DNA of 64,000 nt from Tenrec ecaudatus (GCF_050624435.1 NC_134536.1:49925258-49989257), one strand, 5' to 3'. Positions 33,617-44,825 are shown, counted from the stretch's first letter. Numbers and translations are program-made. Notes: generated from the letters alone by a model not told the origin.

Positions 33617-34980
33617 CTATCTGTGCTCATCGGTGCTTTTCAGTGCTGCATAATACTCCATTGTGTGTATGTGCCAAAGTTTGCTAATCCACTCGTCTAT
33701 CGATGGAAACTTAGGCTGTTTCCAAGTCTTTGCTATTGTGAATTGTGCCGCAATAAACATTGGAGCACATATGACTGGTCGTGTTTTATTTGCTGCTTCA
33801 ACCGGGTATATGCCCAGTAGAGGGATGGTTGGGTCATAAGGTAGATCAATTTCCATTTTCTTTAGGTATCACCAGATTGCTTTCCACAGTGGCTGTACAA
33901 ATCTGCACGACCACCAGCAGGGGAGGAGGGTTCCTACTTCACCACAGCCCTTCCAACAACTGTTGCTCTCTGATTTACTGATCTGGGCTAGCCTCAGGGG
34001 TGTTAGGTGGTATCTCATGGTTGTTTTGATTTGCATTTCTCTTATGGCAAGGGACTTCGAGCACTTTCTCATATGTTTATTGGCCATATTGATCTCCTCT
34101 CTAGTGAAAGTTCTTCTCAATTCTTTTGCCCACTTCCTTAGGGGGTTAACTGTTTTCCTCTTTTTGCAGGTCACGATGAGCCCTTTGTCTGATGTGTCAT
34201 TACTAAAAATCTTCTCCCAGTCTGTGGGTTGCCTTGTCACCCTCTTGGCGAAGTCTTTCGAGGTGCACAGGTGTTTTATTCTTATTAGATCCCATTTGTC
34301 GATTTCCAGTTCACCTGTGTGTGTCCCCTTCCCTGTTGCAGTGAGCCTATGTGCTCCCTGGGCCAGTGCTCTGAGATTAGTCCCGATTCCCTCCTTAATG
34401 GTCCTGATGGTTTGGGGTTTGACTTCTAGATCTGTGATCCACCTTGAGTGTATTCTTGTGCATGGGGTGAGGTAGACGTCTTGTTTCAACTTTCTACATG
34501 TGGATATCCATTGTTTCCAGCACCACTTATTAAAGAGGGCATCTGCTTCCCACTTGACGTTTTTGGGATCCTTGTTGAAGATCAGTTGTCTATATGCTGA
34601 TGATTTTACTCCTGGGCTTTCTATTCTTTTCCACTGGTCTGAGTGTCTATCATTGTGCCAGTACCATGCTGTTTTGACCACTGTAGCTGTGTAGTAGGCA
34701 TTGAAATCAGGTAGGGCGAGTCCTCCAATTGTGTCCTTCTTCTTGAGGAATTCTCTGCTAATTCTGGGTTTCTTCCCTCTCCATATGAAGTTGGTGGTCA
34801 GTTTTTCCAATTTTTTTGAAGAAGGTTGATGGTAATTGGATTGGTATAGCATTGAACTTGTAGAGTGCTTTAGGAAGAACTGGCATCTTTACTATGTTCA
34901 GCCTACCTAACCATGAGCAGGGGAGGGTCATCCATTTGTGAAGGTCACTTTTGGTTTCCTGTAATAGGGTTTTATAATTA
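33617..34980 (-). pseudogene. L1 ORF2p C-terminal region (broken)
   Basis: Encodes the part of L1 ORF2 protein downstream of the reverse-transcriptase core. Visible are 'MTLPCSWLGRLNIVKMPVLP' (from about 34.9 kb), 'IGGLALPDFNAYYTATVVKT' (34,730 region) and 'SSLAIREMQIKTTMRYHLTP'. The cysteine-rich CWKGCGEVGTLLPCWWSC follows, then 'MWHIHTMEYYA'-like WHIHTMEYYAALK near 33,650. The 34,852-33,869 stretch is open for 327 codons. One frameshift near 34.8 kb and one in-frame stop near 33,869 interrupt the frame. The endonuclease and RT domains are absent through 5' truncation, so it cannot retrotranspose. In the C-rich motif the usual His is Pro. Confidence 0.9.
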
Positions 34981-35244
34981 TCAAGCAGGGTACTCTTATA
35001 TGGGCGTATCTGCATGTAGGCAGACCTACCTGGAGATGGATGGAAGAGTGGTGTCTCGGTTCCTAAAACCATTGGAAATAATGTGTTTTCTGATGGTCTT
35101 GGCGACCCTTGTGAAAGGTTTACTCGACCCCCAAAGGGGTATCATCCCACAGGTTGAGAATGACTGCACTAGGTCATTAGGTCTCCTCTTACAAAAGTAC
35201 AGCATCTTTGAAATTGTCATTCTATTTCCAAGTTTGACCTTGGT

Positions 35245-35340
35245 ACAGACAACTTAACCTCTCTGTCCTTCAGTTTTCTCATGGATACAATCTGTGTCTA
35301 AACTGTGCTGTAAGGTTGTAAATTGACTGGACTACAACAT
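35245..35340 (+). mobile_element. MIR ancient SINE fragment
   Basis: CAACTTAACCTCTCTGTCCT, TCAGTTTTCTCATGGATACA and GTGCTGTAAGGTTGTAAATT follow the MIR order. Confidence 0.65.
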
Positions 35341-35341
35341 A

Positions 35342-37250
35342 ACACAGGAAAAAGAAAAATCAGCTTCTTTATTTTCCCTTCTTTATACAGTAGATTAAGA
35401 AAAGGGGGGTTTACTTAATTTTTAAAAATTCAGTTTGGAGGGGTAGAATCCAACACTTTATCTTATCTTGACAGGTAACTACTTACCTGGTATGACTAAA
35501 GATTTTCAGGATTCTGTCTTCCATCTGGATTCCTCCCAAGATGGCAATTGTTTGAAGAGGGTGAGGTTATTTTTTGTACTTGGTCAGTTTTCATTCTTGG
35601 GAATCTTTGAGGATATACTTTTCTTCTCATCAGAGTTGTGAAATATCAAGTAAACAACCTTGATTGAATCTCTTTTCAACGTCTGTTGACAGCATTGGTC
35701 CTTTGAATCTAGAACGTGTCGTTTGATTTACTGGTGATGGTCTCTTCTGTACATTCCTCTTTCTCTGGTACTCCTGTGTTTTCTGATATCAAGCTTCCTG
35801 GACTTGACCTCCATTTTTTATTGGCTTGTTTATTTTAATATTTTCTATATCTTCTGAAGATGGCATCAACGTTATTTTCCAGGTCTTAGGATGTTTCATT
35901 TGTTATTATATTTTTAATCTTCAAGAGCTCTTTGTGATGAGTATTTCTTTATCACAGATTCTTGTTTTGTGACTGCAGTGTTGTTTCCTTCTCTTTTTTC
36001 CTCCCTTAGGAAGTAGGTAATAGTATTTGGGGAGAGGAAATATCCTTTCACTGCTTAAGTTACACTTTTTATACTTACTTGTTTTGAGGGTTTTTCTATT
36101 AGATTATTTCCTTAGATGACTGGTTAGAAGAATTAAAAAGAGAGGGGAATTGAAAGGCTGATTTTATGATTTTAGTATTTGAGTACAAGAATGGGACTCC
36201 TGAACTCTATCAGTTAGTCTAAAAGTAGGGAACAAAGACTTCCTAGGTATTGTGGATTAAGGTTATTTTTGTAGGAATTATACCTCCAAAAATTATGGGA
36301 GCTAGAAAACCAAAGGAACAGACGGGTTATTGGTGGAGCCGTGGAAAAGTCACTAGCTAGTTTTCCTCAGGCAATTAATATTGGTTAATAAGTCAAAGTT
36401 ACTTTGGGAATCTAAAAACTCAAGCAAGTCTAGCTGCTGGAGTGGGACTGCAAAGGAGTGTCCAAGGAGAGGGTAGGGAAAAGCTGTGACCTCTGTACTA
36501 TGTCACCATACGTCTGGGTGGGGAATCGAAGATGTTGTTAGTGAACAGGGTCTATTTAGGGTTTAGTTAAGTTCAGAACAAGAGCTAAACACGAAGTTGA
36601 GACAGATTCTTCCCTGGAACATGCCATCATGTTTAATTATCAAACTCTCCAGAGATTAATGATAACTGCTTCTTTGAAATTTCCAAACATTATTGAAGTT
36701 TCTTTCCTGGCCAAGCCTAACTCAGAACAATATAGGAAAGGGAAAGATAGCTCTCAATTTAGCAAGTTTAGCAACAGAGCAACGCAGCATATTGGCTGTG
36801 GGCTTCAAGGTAAGGTGATCTATCTTGTGTTACATCTTTCTTTTTGGGATAGTAAAGTTTCCAGAGAATACTACTAGATGGTGAGACTTTGCACAGAAGG
36901 TGATGATCTGGCTGACTGTTTACTAAAGAGGGAAGTTAGAGGGTGGTCTTAGTTTTCAGTAGTCACAGATGCATATTTATATTGTTTTAAACACTGTACA
37001 TACTACTTTATAAACTTAGCGTAGAATATTCTGTACATCTTTTCACTCTCTTACCAGGTTGGGACTTGAGTAATATCCCTTTTTTAAGGTATTTCAAGGT
37101 ATCTGAAATCACTGGTTCCTTACTTTTGTGACAATTCACTTTTTATTCCAGCTTTTGACTTACTTATCTACTGATTCAAGATTTAAAAAATTATATTTAG
37201 TCATTTCCTGCTACTTTATTTCCTTTCTAGCCTATGAGCTTTGTAAATTT
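35342..37250. other. No recognised gene; unique / ancient sequence
   Basis: No exon or intact ORF with a domain. 35,690-36,000 (TTCAAGAGCTCTTTGTGATG, CAGATTCTTGTTTTGTGACT) reads like a decayed mammalian repeat I cannot name. Remaining sequence is AT-rich. Confidence 0.5.
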
Positions 37251-37254
37251 ATTT

Positions 37255-39075
37255 TTAAAATTGTTTTATTAGGGGCTCATGCACCTCACAATCCATACAT
37301 ACATCAATCATGCAAAGCACATTTGTACATTCATTGCCCTCATTATTCTCAAAACATGTGATCTCCACCTAAGCCCCTGGCATCAGCTCATTTTTCCCCT
37401 GCCTCCCTGCTACCTCCTCCCTCATGAACCCATGATTTTTATAAATGATTATTTTGTCATATCTTGCCCTGTCCGATGTCTCCCTTCACCCACTTTTTGT
37501 TGTCCATTCTCCAGGGATGTCACATGTAGATCCTTGTAATTGGTTTCCCCTTTCCAACCCACCCTTCCAATATCGCCACTCTCACCACTGGTCCTGAGGG
37601 GTTCATCTTTCCTGGATTCCCTGTGTTTTCGGTTCCTATCTGTATCAGTGTACATCCTCTGGTCTAGCCAGATTTGTAAGGTAGAATTGGGATCATGATA
37701 GTGGGGGAGAAGGAAGCATTTAAGAACTAGAGGAAAGTTGTTTCTTTTTTTTTTTGAAAGTTGTATGTTTCATCATTGCTACATCGCACCCTGACTGGCT
37801 GGTCTCCCTGAGACCCTTCTGTAAGGGGGTGTTCAGTGGCCTACAAATGGGCTTTGGCTCTCCACTTCTGCACTTCTCCCCCCCCCCATTAACTATGATA
37901 AGATTTTTTGTTCTGATGATGCCTGATACCTGATCCCTTCGACACCTCATGATTGCACTGGCTGGTGTGCTTCTTCCATGTGGGCTTTGTTGTTTCTGAA
38001 CTAGAAGGCCGCTTGTTTACCTTTAAGCCTTTAAGACCCCAGACACTATATTTTTTGATAGCTGGGAACCATCAGCTTTCTTCACCACAGTTGCTTATCT
38101 ATCCACTTTGTTTTCAGCGGTTGTGTTGGGAAGGTGAGCATCATAGAATGTCAGTTTAATAGACGAAAGTATTCTTGCATTGAGGGAGTATTTGAGTGGA
38201 GGCCCAATGTCCTTCTGCTACCTTAATACTAAACCTATAAATATATGCACACAGTTCTATTTCCCCATCCTCATATGTAAATATATTTGCATATGTACAT
38301 ACATGCCTTTATTTAGACCTCTGTAAATGCCCTTTTCCTCCTAGCTCTTTCCTCTATCTACTTTTACTTCCCTCTTGTCCCACTATCATGCTCAGTCTTC
38401 CTTTGGGTTTCAGTAATTCCTCTTGGTTACATTACCCTTGATCATGCCCTACCAGGCCTCCTATACCTTCCTCACCACCAATTTGGATCACTTGTTGTTC
38501 CCTTGTCCCTGGGTTTGTTAACACCACGCCCTTTCCACCCACCTCCCTCTCTCTCATGTCCCCCTGGAACTGTCAGTCCCATTGTTTTCTCCTCCAGATT
38601 GTTCATCCAGCCTATTTTATTTAGACAGACCTGCGGAGATAATAACATGCACAAAAACAAGACAGAGCAAAACCAAGTAACAATATACAACAAAACAACA
38701 ACAAGCCAATGACTAAAAACAAAACAAAACAAAAGAAAGAAAAGCTTGTAGTTAGTTCGAGTTGTTTGCTGGGCCTTAGGAATGTTTTCCAGTCCAGTCT
38801 GTTGGGGCACCATGCGCTTTCCCCAAAGCCCACCTTCAGCATTCCCTGGGGACCTTGCCACTCTGTTCCTTTGCTGTTGTGTTGCACCTCCTTAGAGTTT
38901 TGCCTCGGTGTGGTGGATCAGTTCAGGTGCAATCCCCACTCTGTGTCTCTGGTGTTGTCCCCTGTAGGACTATGGGTCAGGGAGGGATGTCATGTCTCAT
39001 AGTGGGGCTGGCCATGTGATCCTCTCTGTGGACTGGCTGCTCTAATCGGGAACATCATCCTCAGTATGGTATTTT
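37255..39075 (-). mobile_element. L1 LINE, 1.8-kb 3' UTR copy
   Basis: Minus-oriented from GTTTTATTAGGGGCTCATGC through the complete 3' UTR series of landmarks to CTGGCTGCTCTAATCGGGA. A T-run (37,745-37,755) interrupts AGGAAAGTTG, which then repeats: a small local duplication. The 129-codon minus-strand ORF (38,472-38,861) lies in 3' UTR and is not a gene. Confidence 0.88.
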
Positions 39076-39079
39076 GGCT

Positions 39080-39700
39080 GTGAGTTCTCACGACATTATT
39101 TTATGCTTTTGGAAATAAAATTTTTTTGTATAAAAAAATTAACATGGCCCACGGTGGAGTATATAAATAGAGAGTGGGTTGAGTACATGCCTGGGGCTTT
39201 CTCATCCTGCTTTCCTCCAGAGTAATGGAATAGCCAGGCTCTATAAGCTAAGTCAAGTTGCGATGAAGGTCACAGTTTGTACCAGAGTCTTCTATTCTAT
39301 CATTCAACAAGTATATTTTGAACATTTTATAACATTACAGGCACTATTCTAAATCACGGGGATGCAGAAATAACACACAGAGACAGAAAATAAGAAAAAG
39401 TAAAGCCTATGGGACCTTACTTTGGTGATTGGGCATGACTCAAAACGAGCTAGAAGCATCTTTTAATAATTGGAACTTGCAATATACAAAGCACGAGTTT
39501 AGAAAAACAAAGTTTTCAAAAGTGAAATGGATCCAATGAAGCTCGATGTCCTAGGCATTAATGAGCTGAAATGGATATATGTCCCACTATGCCAGGAAAG
39601 ACAAATTCAAGAGGAGTATTTTTAGCGTCAAAGAGGATATTTCAATATTGATCTTGAAGTACGCTGCTGCTTGTGATAGAATACTATCTACCTGTAAACA
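39080..39700. other. Mostly unique; L2-like fragment
   Basis: 39,300-39,420 (CATTCAACAAGTATATTTTG, TTACAGGCACTATTCTAAAT, GGGGATGCAGAAATAACA) resembles a conserved L2 3' region. The rest shows nothing recognisable. Confidence 0.45.
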
Positions 39701-39704
39701 AGGT

Positions 39705-40690
39705 AGACTGTCCATTGTCTCCTTTCACCTGCCTTTCTGTTATTCGTCTTGGGGGGCAGTGGGGGGATTTATCCAACCTTGTGATGTGTTCCCCTTCTCC
39801 CCCTCTGCTACCCTCTTGATATCGCTAATCTCACTACTGTTCCTGAGGGCTTTATCCGTCCTGAATTTCATGTGTCCAGAGCTCTTATTTGTATCAATGT
39901 GTGTACTCTGGTTTAGCCAGATTTGTAGGGTAGAACTGAGTCATGGTAGTGGGGTGGGGGCAGGGTGGCAGGGGAAGGAAAAATTCAAGAGCTAGAGGAA
40001 TGATATGTATTTCATCAGTGCTATACTGCATCCTGGTTGAATCGTCCCTTTCTTATAACCCCTCTGTGGGGGGATGTCTAATTTTTTTTACACATGGGTT
40101 TTGGGTCTCTACTTCAACCCCCTTTTTTCCACATCGCTATAATTGTTTGTTTTGGATTTCTTTGATCCCTGATCCCATCCACACCTCATGATCACATAGG
40201 CATGTGGGCTTTTTTGCTTTCCTGCTGGATGGCTGCTTGTTTAACTTCAAGCCTTTAAGACCCCATATACTACATCTTTTGATCTCCAAGCACCATTTGC
40301 TTTCTTCACCACATTTGCTCATGCTCCCATTTTGTCTTCCGTGATCCTGTCAGGAAGGTGAGTATCAAAAGAGTGCCAGGCCAAAGTCCATCTGCTATCA
40401 TAATACTTTACATATAAATATACTACGTACATTGGCTTCTATGCCTTTCAATATAAATAAATTTACATATATACATAATTATAGCTACATCTCTATAAAT
40501 AGCTTTTGCCTCCTATTTCTTTCCTTTATTTCCTTTCACCTTCTTCTCCCTATCATGCTCCCACTATCCCAGTATCATGTTCACCCTCCATCAGGCTCTC
40601 AGTAATTCCTTGAAGATTACATTTTATGCCCTCCTTGCCATCAATTTTAGATCTCTTGTTGTCTCCTTAATCCCACTTTAATTTTGAGAA
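39705..40690 (-). mobile_element. L1 LINE 3' UTR, older copy lacking its 3' terminus
   Basis: Starts abruptly at CTGTCCATTGTCTCCTTTCA, i.e. without the usual ~200-bp 3' end, and continues to about 40,690 (ATCCCACTTTAATTTTGAG). Higher divergence, resembling the copy at 15,975. The missing end implies a later deletion or rearrangement rather than a simple insertion. Confidence 0.78.
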
Positions 40691-41289
40691 TATCTCAAGA
40701 ATAGTTTTGATGCATTGAACACTGACAGATGATCTGATGAGCTGTGGTATGACATCAAGAATATTATACATGAAGAAAATAAAAGTTCATTAAAGTGACA
40801 GGAAAGAGAAAATATCAAAATAGATGTCAGATGAGACTCTTAAATTTATTCATAATTATAAAGTCAAAGAACTGAATAGATAACGTTCACATAGCAGTTC
40901 AAGAAGACAAAGTAAAGGATTAAAATTAAAGGTGCTAAAACCTACAGTTAGAATACCACAAAGGAAGAACACACTCAGCATGTCTTATACTGAAAGAACT
41001 GAGGGCAAAAAAAAAAAATCCCAGCCTACAGTTTAAATATTGAAAGAGTCAATGGGTAAAATATTGAACAATGGCTGAAGCATCCAAAGAAGATGGGAAA
41101 AATACACAGAGCCACCGTACCAAAAAGGATTAGCTGCCATTCAACCATTTCCAGTGGCATCATCTGATCAAGAAAGAGTGGTGCTGAAAGAAAGAAATCA
41201 AAGCTGCCCTGAAGGCATTAGCCAAAGCAGAGCTCCAGCAAGTAATGGACAGTTTTCAACAAGTTGAGGAAACACTGGAAACCTTCAGT

Positions 41290-42235
41290 CTTTTTCTTTC
41301 TTTCTTTCTTTTTAAGTCATTTTATTGGGGCTCATACAACTCTTATCACAATCCATCCATCCATCCATTCTGTCAAGCACATTTGTACATTTGTCGCCAT
41401 CATCATTCTCAAAACATTTTCTTTCTACTTGAGCCCTTGGTATCAGCTCATTTTCCCCTCCCTCCCCACCCCCTTCCCTCATGAACTCTTGATAATTTAT
41501 AAATTATTATTTTTCTGTTTGTTTTTCTTTTTTCCCTTTTATCATGATTTCTTTAAAAAAAACATTTTATTAGGGGCTCATAAAACTCTTTTCACAATCC
41601 ATACATATACATACATCAATTGTATAAAGCACATCTGCACATTCTTTGCTCTAATCATTTTCTTTTTTTACATTTTATTAGGGGCTCATACAACTCTTAT
41701 CACAATCCATACATATACATACATCAATTGTATAAAGCACATCCGTACATTCTTTGCCCTAATCATTTTCAAAGCAGTTGCTCTCAAGCCCTTTGCATCA
41801 GGTCCTCTTTTTTTCCCACTCCCTCCCCGCTCCCCCCTCTATAAATCATTATTAGTCATGTCTTACACTGTTTGACATCTCCCTTTACCCACTTTCATGT
41901 TGTCCATCCCCCAGGGAGGAGGTTATATGTAGATCCTTGTGATCTGTTCCCCTTTTCCACCCCACCTTCCCCTTCTGGTATTGCTACTCCCATTAATGGT
42001 CCTGAGGGGTTTATCTGTCCTGGATTCCCTGTGTTTCCATCTCTGATCGGTACCAGTGTACATTCTCTGGTCTACTGGATTTGTAAGGTAGAATTAGGAT
42101 CATGATAGTGCGGGGGTGGGGGTGCGGGAGGAAGCATTAAAGAACTAGAGGAAAGTTGTATGTTTCATCAGTGCCATACTGCACCCTGAATGTCTTGTCT
42201 CCTCCCTGTGACTTTTCTGTAAGGGGATGTCAATT
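41290..42235 (-). mobile_element. L1 LINE 3' UTR, itself split by a second L1
   Basis: Starts in a CTTT-rich run and AAGTCATTTTATTGGGGCTC, with (CATC)n at 41,357-41,376. It breaks near 41,520 at ATAAATTATTATT and resumes at 41,840 (ATAAATCATTATTAGTCATG) to about 42,232. The repeated ATAAATYATTATT is the target-site duplication of the inner L1. Confidence 0.82.
41555..41838 (-). mobile_element. L1 LINE 3' end with duplicated tail, nested in another L1
   Basis: Two tandem copies of the last ~95 bp of L1: 41,565-41,660 and from 41,668. They are joined by TTTTCTTTTTTTACATTTTA, exactly the junction seen at 975-1,025. The insert ends near 41,838 after only ~170 bp of normal body. It shares the TGTATAAAGCACATC variant with the 883-3,120 copy. 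Confidence 0.8.
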
Positions 42236-42449
42236 TAAAGGCATCATTCTTGGTGAAGTGGGAGGGAGAGTGAAAAAGACCATTCAGAAGAACTGACATA
42301 ATGACTCAAAGGGCTGAAGCATGACACTTTTCAGGATGGTGCAGGATTGAGTAGTGTTTCCCTCCGTGTGCATAGTTTCCTTAAAAGTCAGAAACAATTC
42401 AACAGTATCTAACAAAAACAATCACAAAATAGTTAGCTCATTTTCGTTT

Positions 42450-42580
42450 AGGAGTCCTAGTCCCATAGTGTGCTATGTGTTGGGCTGCTAAGCACAAGAT
42501 CAGCAGTTTGAAACCAATGGCTTGTCCATGGGAGAAAAATGAGAGTAGGAACCAACTTGGTAGCAGTTAATTGAGTTGTT
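42450..42580 (+). mobile_element. AfroSINE, internally deleted
   Basis: Head GGAGTCCTAGTCCCATAGTG, GATCAGCAGTTTGAAACC, then a jump to GTAGGAACCAACTTGGTAGC. The middle ~60 bp are missing. Confidence 0.78.
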
Positions 42581-42774
42581 TTAGGTATATATATTTTTTG
42601 GTTTTCAGTAGTCTAACATTTTTTTCATACATATAATATTTTTATAACATTTTAATTTGATCATTTTATAAGATTATTTAAGTAATTTGAAATTTTTCAG
42701 TATTTTGGAATTTAATTTACATCTTGGTTTTATAATTATGTTAATCTTTTCATTTAAGAAGTCCCCAAAGATCT

Positions 42775-42870
42775 TAAAAGCTTGTCTTAAGCAGCCATCT
42801 AAGTGAGGTGTCAGCTAAGTCCACAAGGAAGAAGTATGTCAACCTGTGTGATCCAAGGCTAAAGAATAAA
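42775..42870 (+). mobile_element. Old L1 3' UTR fragment
   Basis: AGCAGCCATCTAAGTGAGGT and AGGAAGAAGTATGTCAACCT match the plus-oriented L1 landmark seen at 18,700 and 54,840, with more divergence. Confidence 0.5.
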
Positions 42871-42871
42871 A

Positions 42872-43813
42872 GCCAACACCAGAGGAAGAAATGGCATTAG
42901 AGATTTAAGGTGGAGGACCCAGTGTGCAGAAAGCCTGTGGATTAGTCTCCGGGGAATATCCTCTGACCACTGACTAGGGATGTGAATAACTTTGCTATCA
43001 GAATGCATTGGAAAGTGGATGATGCAGATATGGTTAGGTTAAAATTCAATACCTTATCATTCTCCCTTTTCACTCATTTAAAATATGTTCTAGTGTCTAA
43101 TGTTTTCTGCTTTCTTTTCGATGGAGGTTTTCCTTTGTTTTATGTAGCTGTTGTTGTTTTTCTGTATATGAAACCCAGGATAGGTAAATTTATAATAATT
43201 TCTTAGGGTTATCACAGGGAGGTTGGGCTGCTAATAATGATGAGAATAATGAGCAGATGAAAGAAAAATGTTCTAAAATGGAGTGTGTTGGTGATTACAC
43301 AACTCTTTTAATATGTTTAAACCATCGAAGTATTTGATATATGAATTATATGTCAAGAAAATTGTTTAAAATAAATTTGCGCCAAAAGAAAATAATTTTC
43401 TGCATTAGCTATCTTGTTAAAAATTCATAGTAAAATAAAAGTCAGCTGCATGACCACTTGCATTTATTTTCCCTTTTAAAATATATAGTAGGTAACTGAA
43501 TTTGTATATTTTGGCTAAATTCTGAGTACATGAGGGGGGAGATGCTTGAGATATGGAGATTGTAGAGGGAGTTTTTTTAATCAGAAGGCTCTTGGTTATT
43601 CAATTAAATCAAGATATCCCACTGAAAAGCTGAAAACATTATAAAACAGGAGAGTCTAAATACAAAAAAGAAAAAGAAGATGATTATAATCTGGATGTTG
43701 GAGTATTGCATCCTAATTTAACCTGATTTATGGCATAAGGCAAAATAAAAAGCCAGTTTCAACACTGAGAACATTTTAATGGTTTATTGTCTAAATAGAT
43801 AATAAAACTTGGA
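42872..43813. other. No recognised feature; AT-rich unique sequence
   Basis: No gene or named repeat. The longest + strand ORF (42,982-43,206) is hydrophobic by AT-bias and has no domain. Confidence 0.55.
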
Positions 43814-43827
43814 CCTGGCTAAGTTTT

Positions 43828-44367
43828 TTTTAACATTTATTTTTATCTTTTATTTCTTAATAAATCACTTTATTTGGGCTCTTACAGCTCTTTTCAGAAT
43901 CCATACATCAATTGTATCAAGCACAGTTTTACATATGTTGCCATCATCATTTTCTTTTTTTATTATAATAATTATAATTTATATTTTAAAATTAATAAAT
44001 CTTTTTATTGGGGCTCATAAAGCTGTTATCACACTCCGTACATACATTAATTGAGCAAAGCACCCTTATACATTAGTTGTACTCGTCATTCTCATAATTC
44101 ACCTTCCACTTGGGTTCTTGGAATCATCTCGGTTTCCCTTTTTCCCCCCTCCCCCTCCCTCCATGCACCCCTGTTCCCCCTGGTCCCTTGATAGTTTATA
44201 AATAATTATTATATCTTATCTTACACTCCCCGGCATCTCCCTCACCCGCCTCCCCATTGCCCATGTCCCAGAGAGGAGGTTACACATAGATCTCCAAGAT
44301 CGGTTCTCCCTTTCTACACCCCCTTCCATCCTGGTGTCGCCACTCCTACTGCGGGTGTTGAGGGGTT
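43828..44367 (-). mobile_element. L1 LINE 3' end with an appended older L1 tail
   Basis: Target-site duplication CTGGCTAAGTTTT (43,815-43,827) / CTGGCTAAGCTTT (44,368-44,380). From the right: L1 3' UTR of the same subfamily as 31,041-33,500, ending near 43,990 (TCTTTTTATTGGGGCTCATA). Then an AT-rich spacer, a ~100-bp piece of a different L1 3' end (43,858-43,958, CTTTATTTGGGCTCTTACAG), and a T-run. The extra sequence lies inside the duplication, so it arrived with the L1. Confidence 0.8.
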
Positions 44368-44384
44368 CTGGCTAAGCTTTATAA

Positions 44385-44825
44385 AAATATCCACATAAAG
44401 ACTTTAGAAAACTGGCAATAAGGATAATAATACCTAACAATTTTCCAAATTTAAAATTTTGTGCTAGCATTCTTCGTAACTTATTTCATATGAGTCTATG
44501 GGTTGCCAAGCACCTGCCACAACTTATTATTATTTTAAATTAAGTCACACAGGAGCCATAATTTTGATCACCGATTCTGTGACTATGGCTATTCTGGGTG
44601 AAACAAAATCAGTAGATAGGCAAAAGTCAACCATCTACAGAACAGACATAGGGAGGCCAGCAGGCTATGAGATGAGCATTCATTCATCCCATTGTAAACA
44701 TCTCAGAGGAGTGTAGTGCCTTGCTACAACAGGTGATTTCCTTTTGGAAATAAACTCTGGATTTGTGATGTATGCTGTAGGTTTTGTGTATGAGGAAGCT
44801 ATACACAGACCAAGAGGCAGTCACT
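44385..44825. other. No recognised feature
   Basis: Unique AT-rich sequence with no domain-bearing ORF. Confidence 0.5.

Larger units (their letters stand above)
30457..34980 (-). mobile_element. L1 LINE, 4.5-kb insertion with ORF2 3' part, inside SPIN
   Basis: Bounded by a 17-bp duplication, TCAAGCGGGGTACTCTT (30,440-30,456) / TCAAGCAGGGTACTCTT (34,981-34,997), one mismatch. Read on the minus strand it starts inside ORF2 at 34,980. ORF2 runs to about 33.6-33.5 kb, then a ~2.4-kb 3' UTR to about 31,040. About 575 bp of non-L1 sequence follow, ending in a poly(A) (T-run at 30,457-30,464). The 3' UTR variant (ATTGGGGCTCATAAGG; TTGATAGTTTATAAATAATT) matches the copy at 43,828-44,367 and differs from most others here. 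Confidence 0.9.
28090..35166 (-). mobile_element. SPIN hAT transposon, split into three pieces by two L1s
   Basis: The pieces are 28,090-28,249, 30,294-30,456 and 34,981-35,166. They join to one SPIN in the opposite orientation to the 7,233 copy. The left end is CAGCGGTTCTCAACCTTCCT and the right end is ACAGGTTGAGAATGACTG. The middle piece matches the interior of the 7,233 copy (TGTCTTGAAGCATGGTGTAA). Outer 8-mers TACTTGGT (28,082-28,089) and CACTAGGT (35,167-35,174) agree at 6 of 8. No transposase frame survives in the pieces. Confidence 0.87.
40695..42420 (+). mobile_element. RTE LINE pieces flanking a double L1 insertion
   Basis: 40,695-41,289 matches the early part of the RTE at 22,920 (GATGATCTGATGAGCTGTGG, GACATCAAGAATATTATAC, AGAACACACTCAGCATGTCT). 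42,236-42,420 matches the RTE 3' end (CATTCTTGGTGAAGTGGGAG, tail GTATCTAACAAAAACA). The L1 pair at 41,290-42,235 lies between. The central RT region is missing, so either one RTE suffered a deletion or two copies were brought together. Confidence 0.7.

Noticed and set aside
33963..34475. 170-codon + strand ORF
   Set aside because: Exactly antisense to the L1 ORF2 C-terminal frame.
41264..41875. 203-codon + strand ORF
   Set aside because: Runs across two nested antisense L1 3' ends; a pyrimidine-rich chance ORF.
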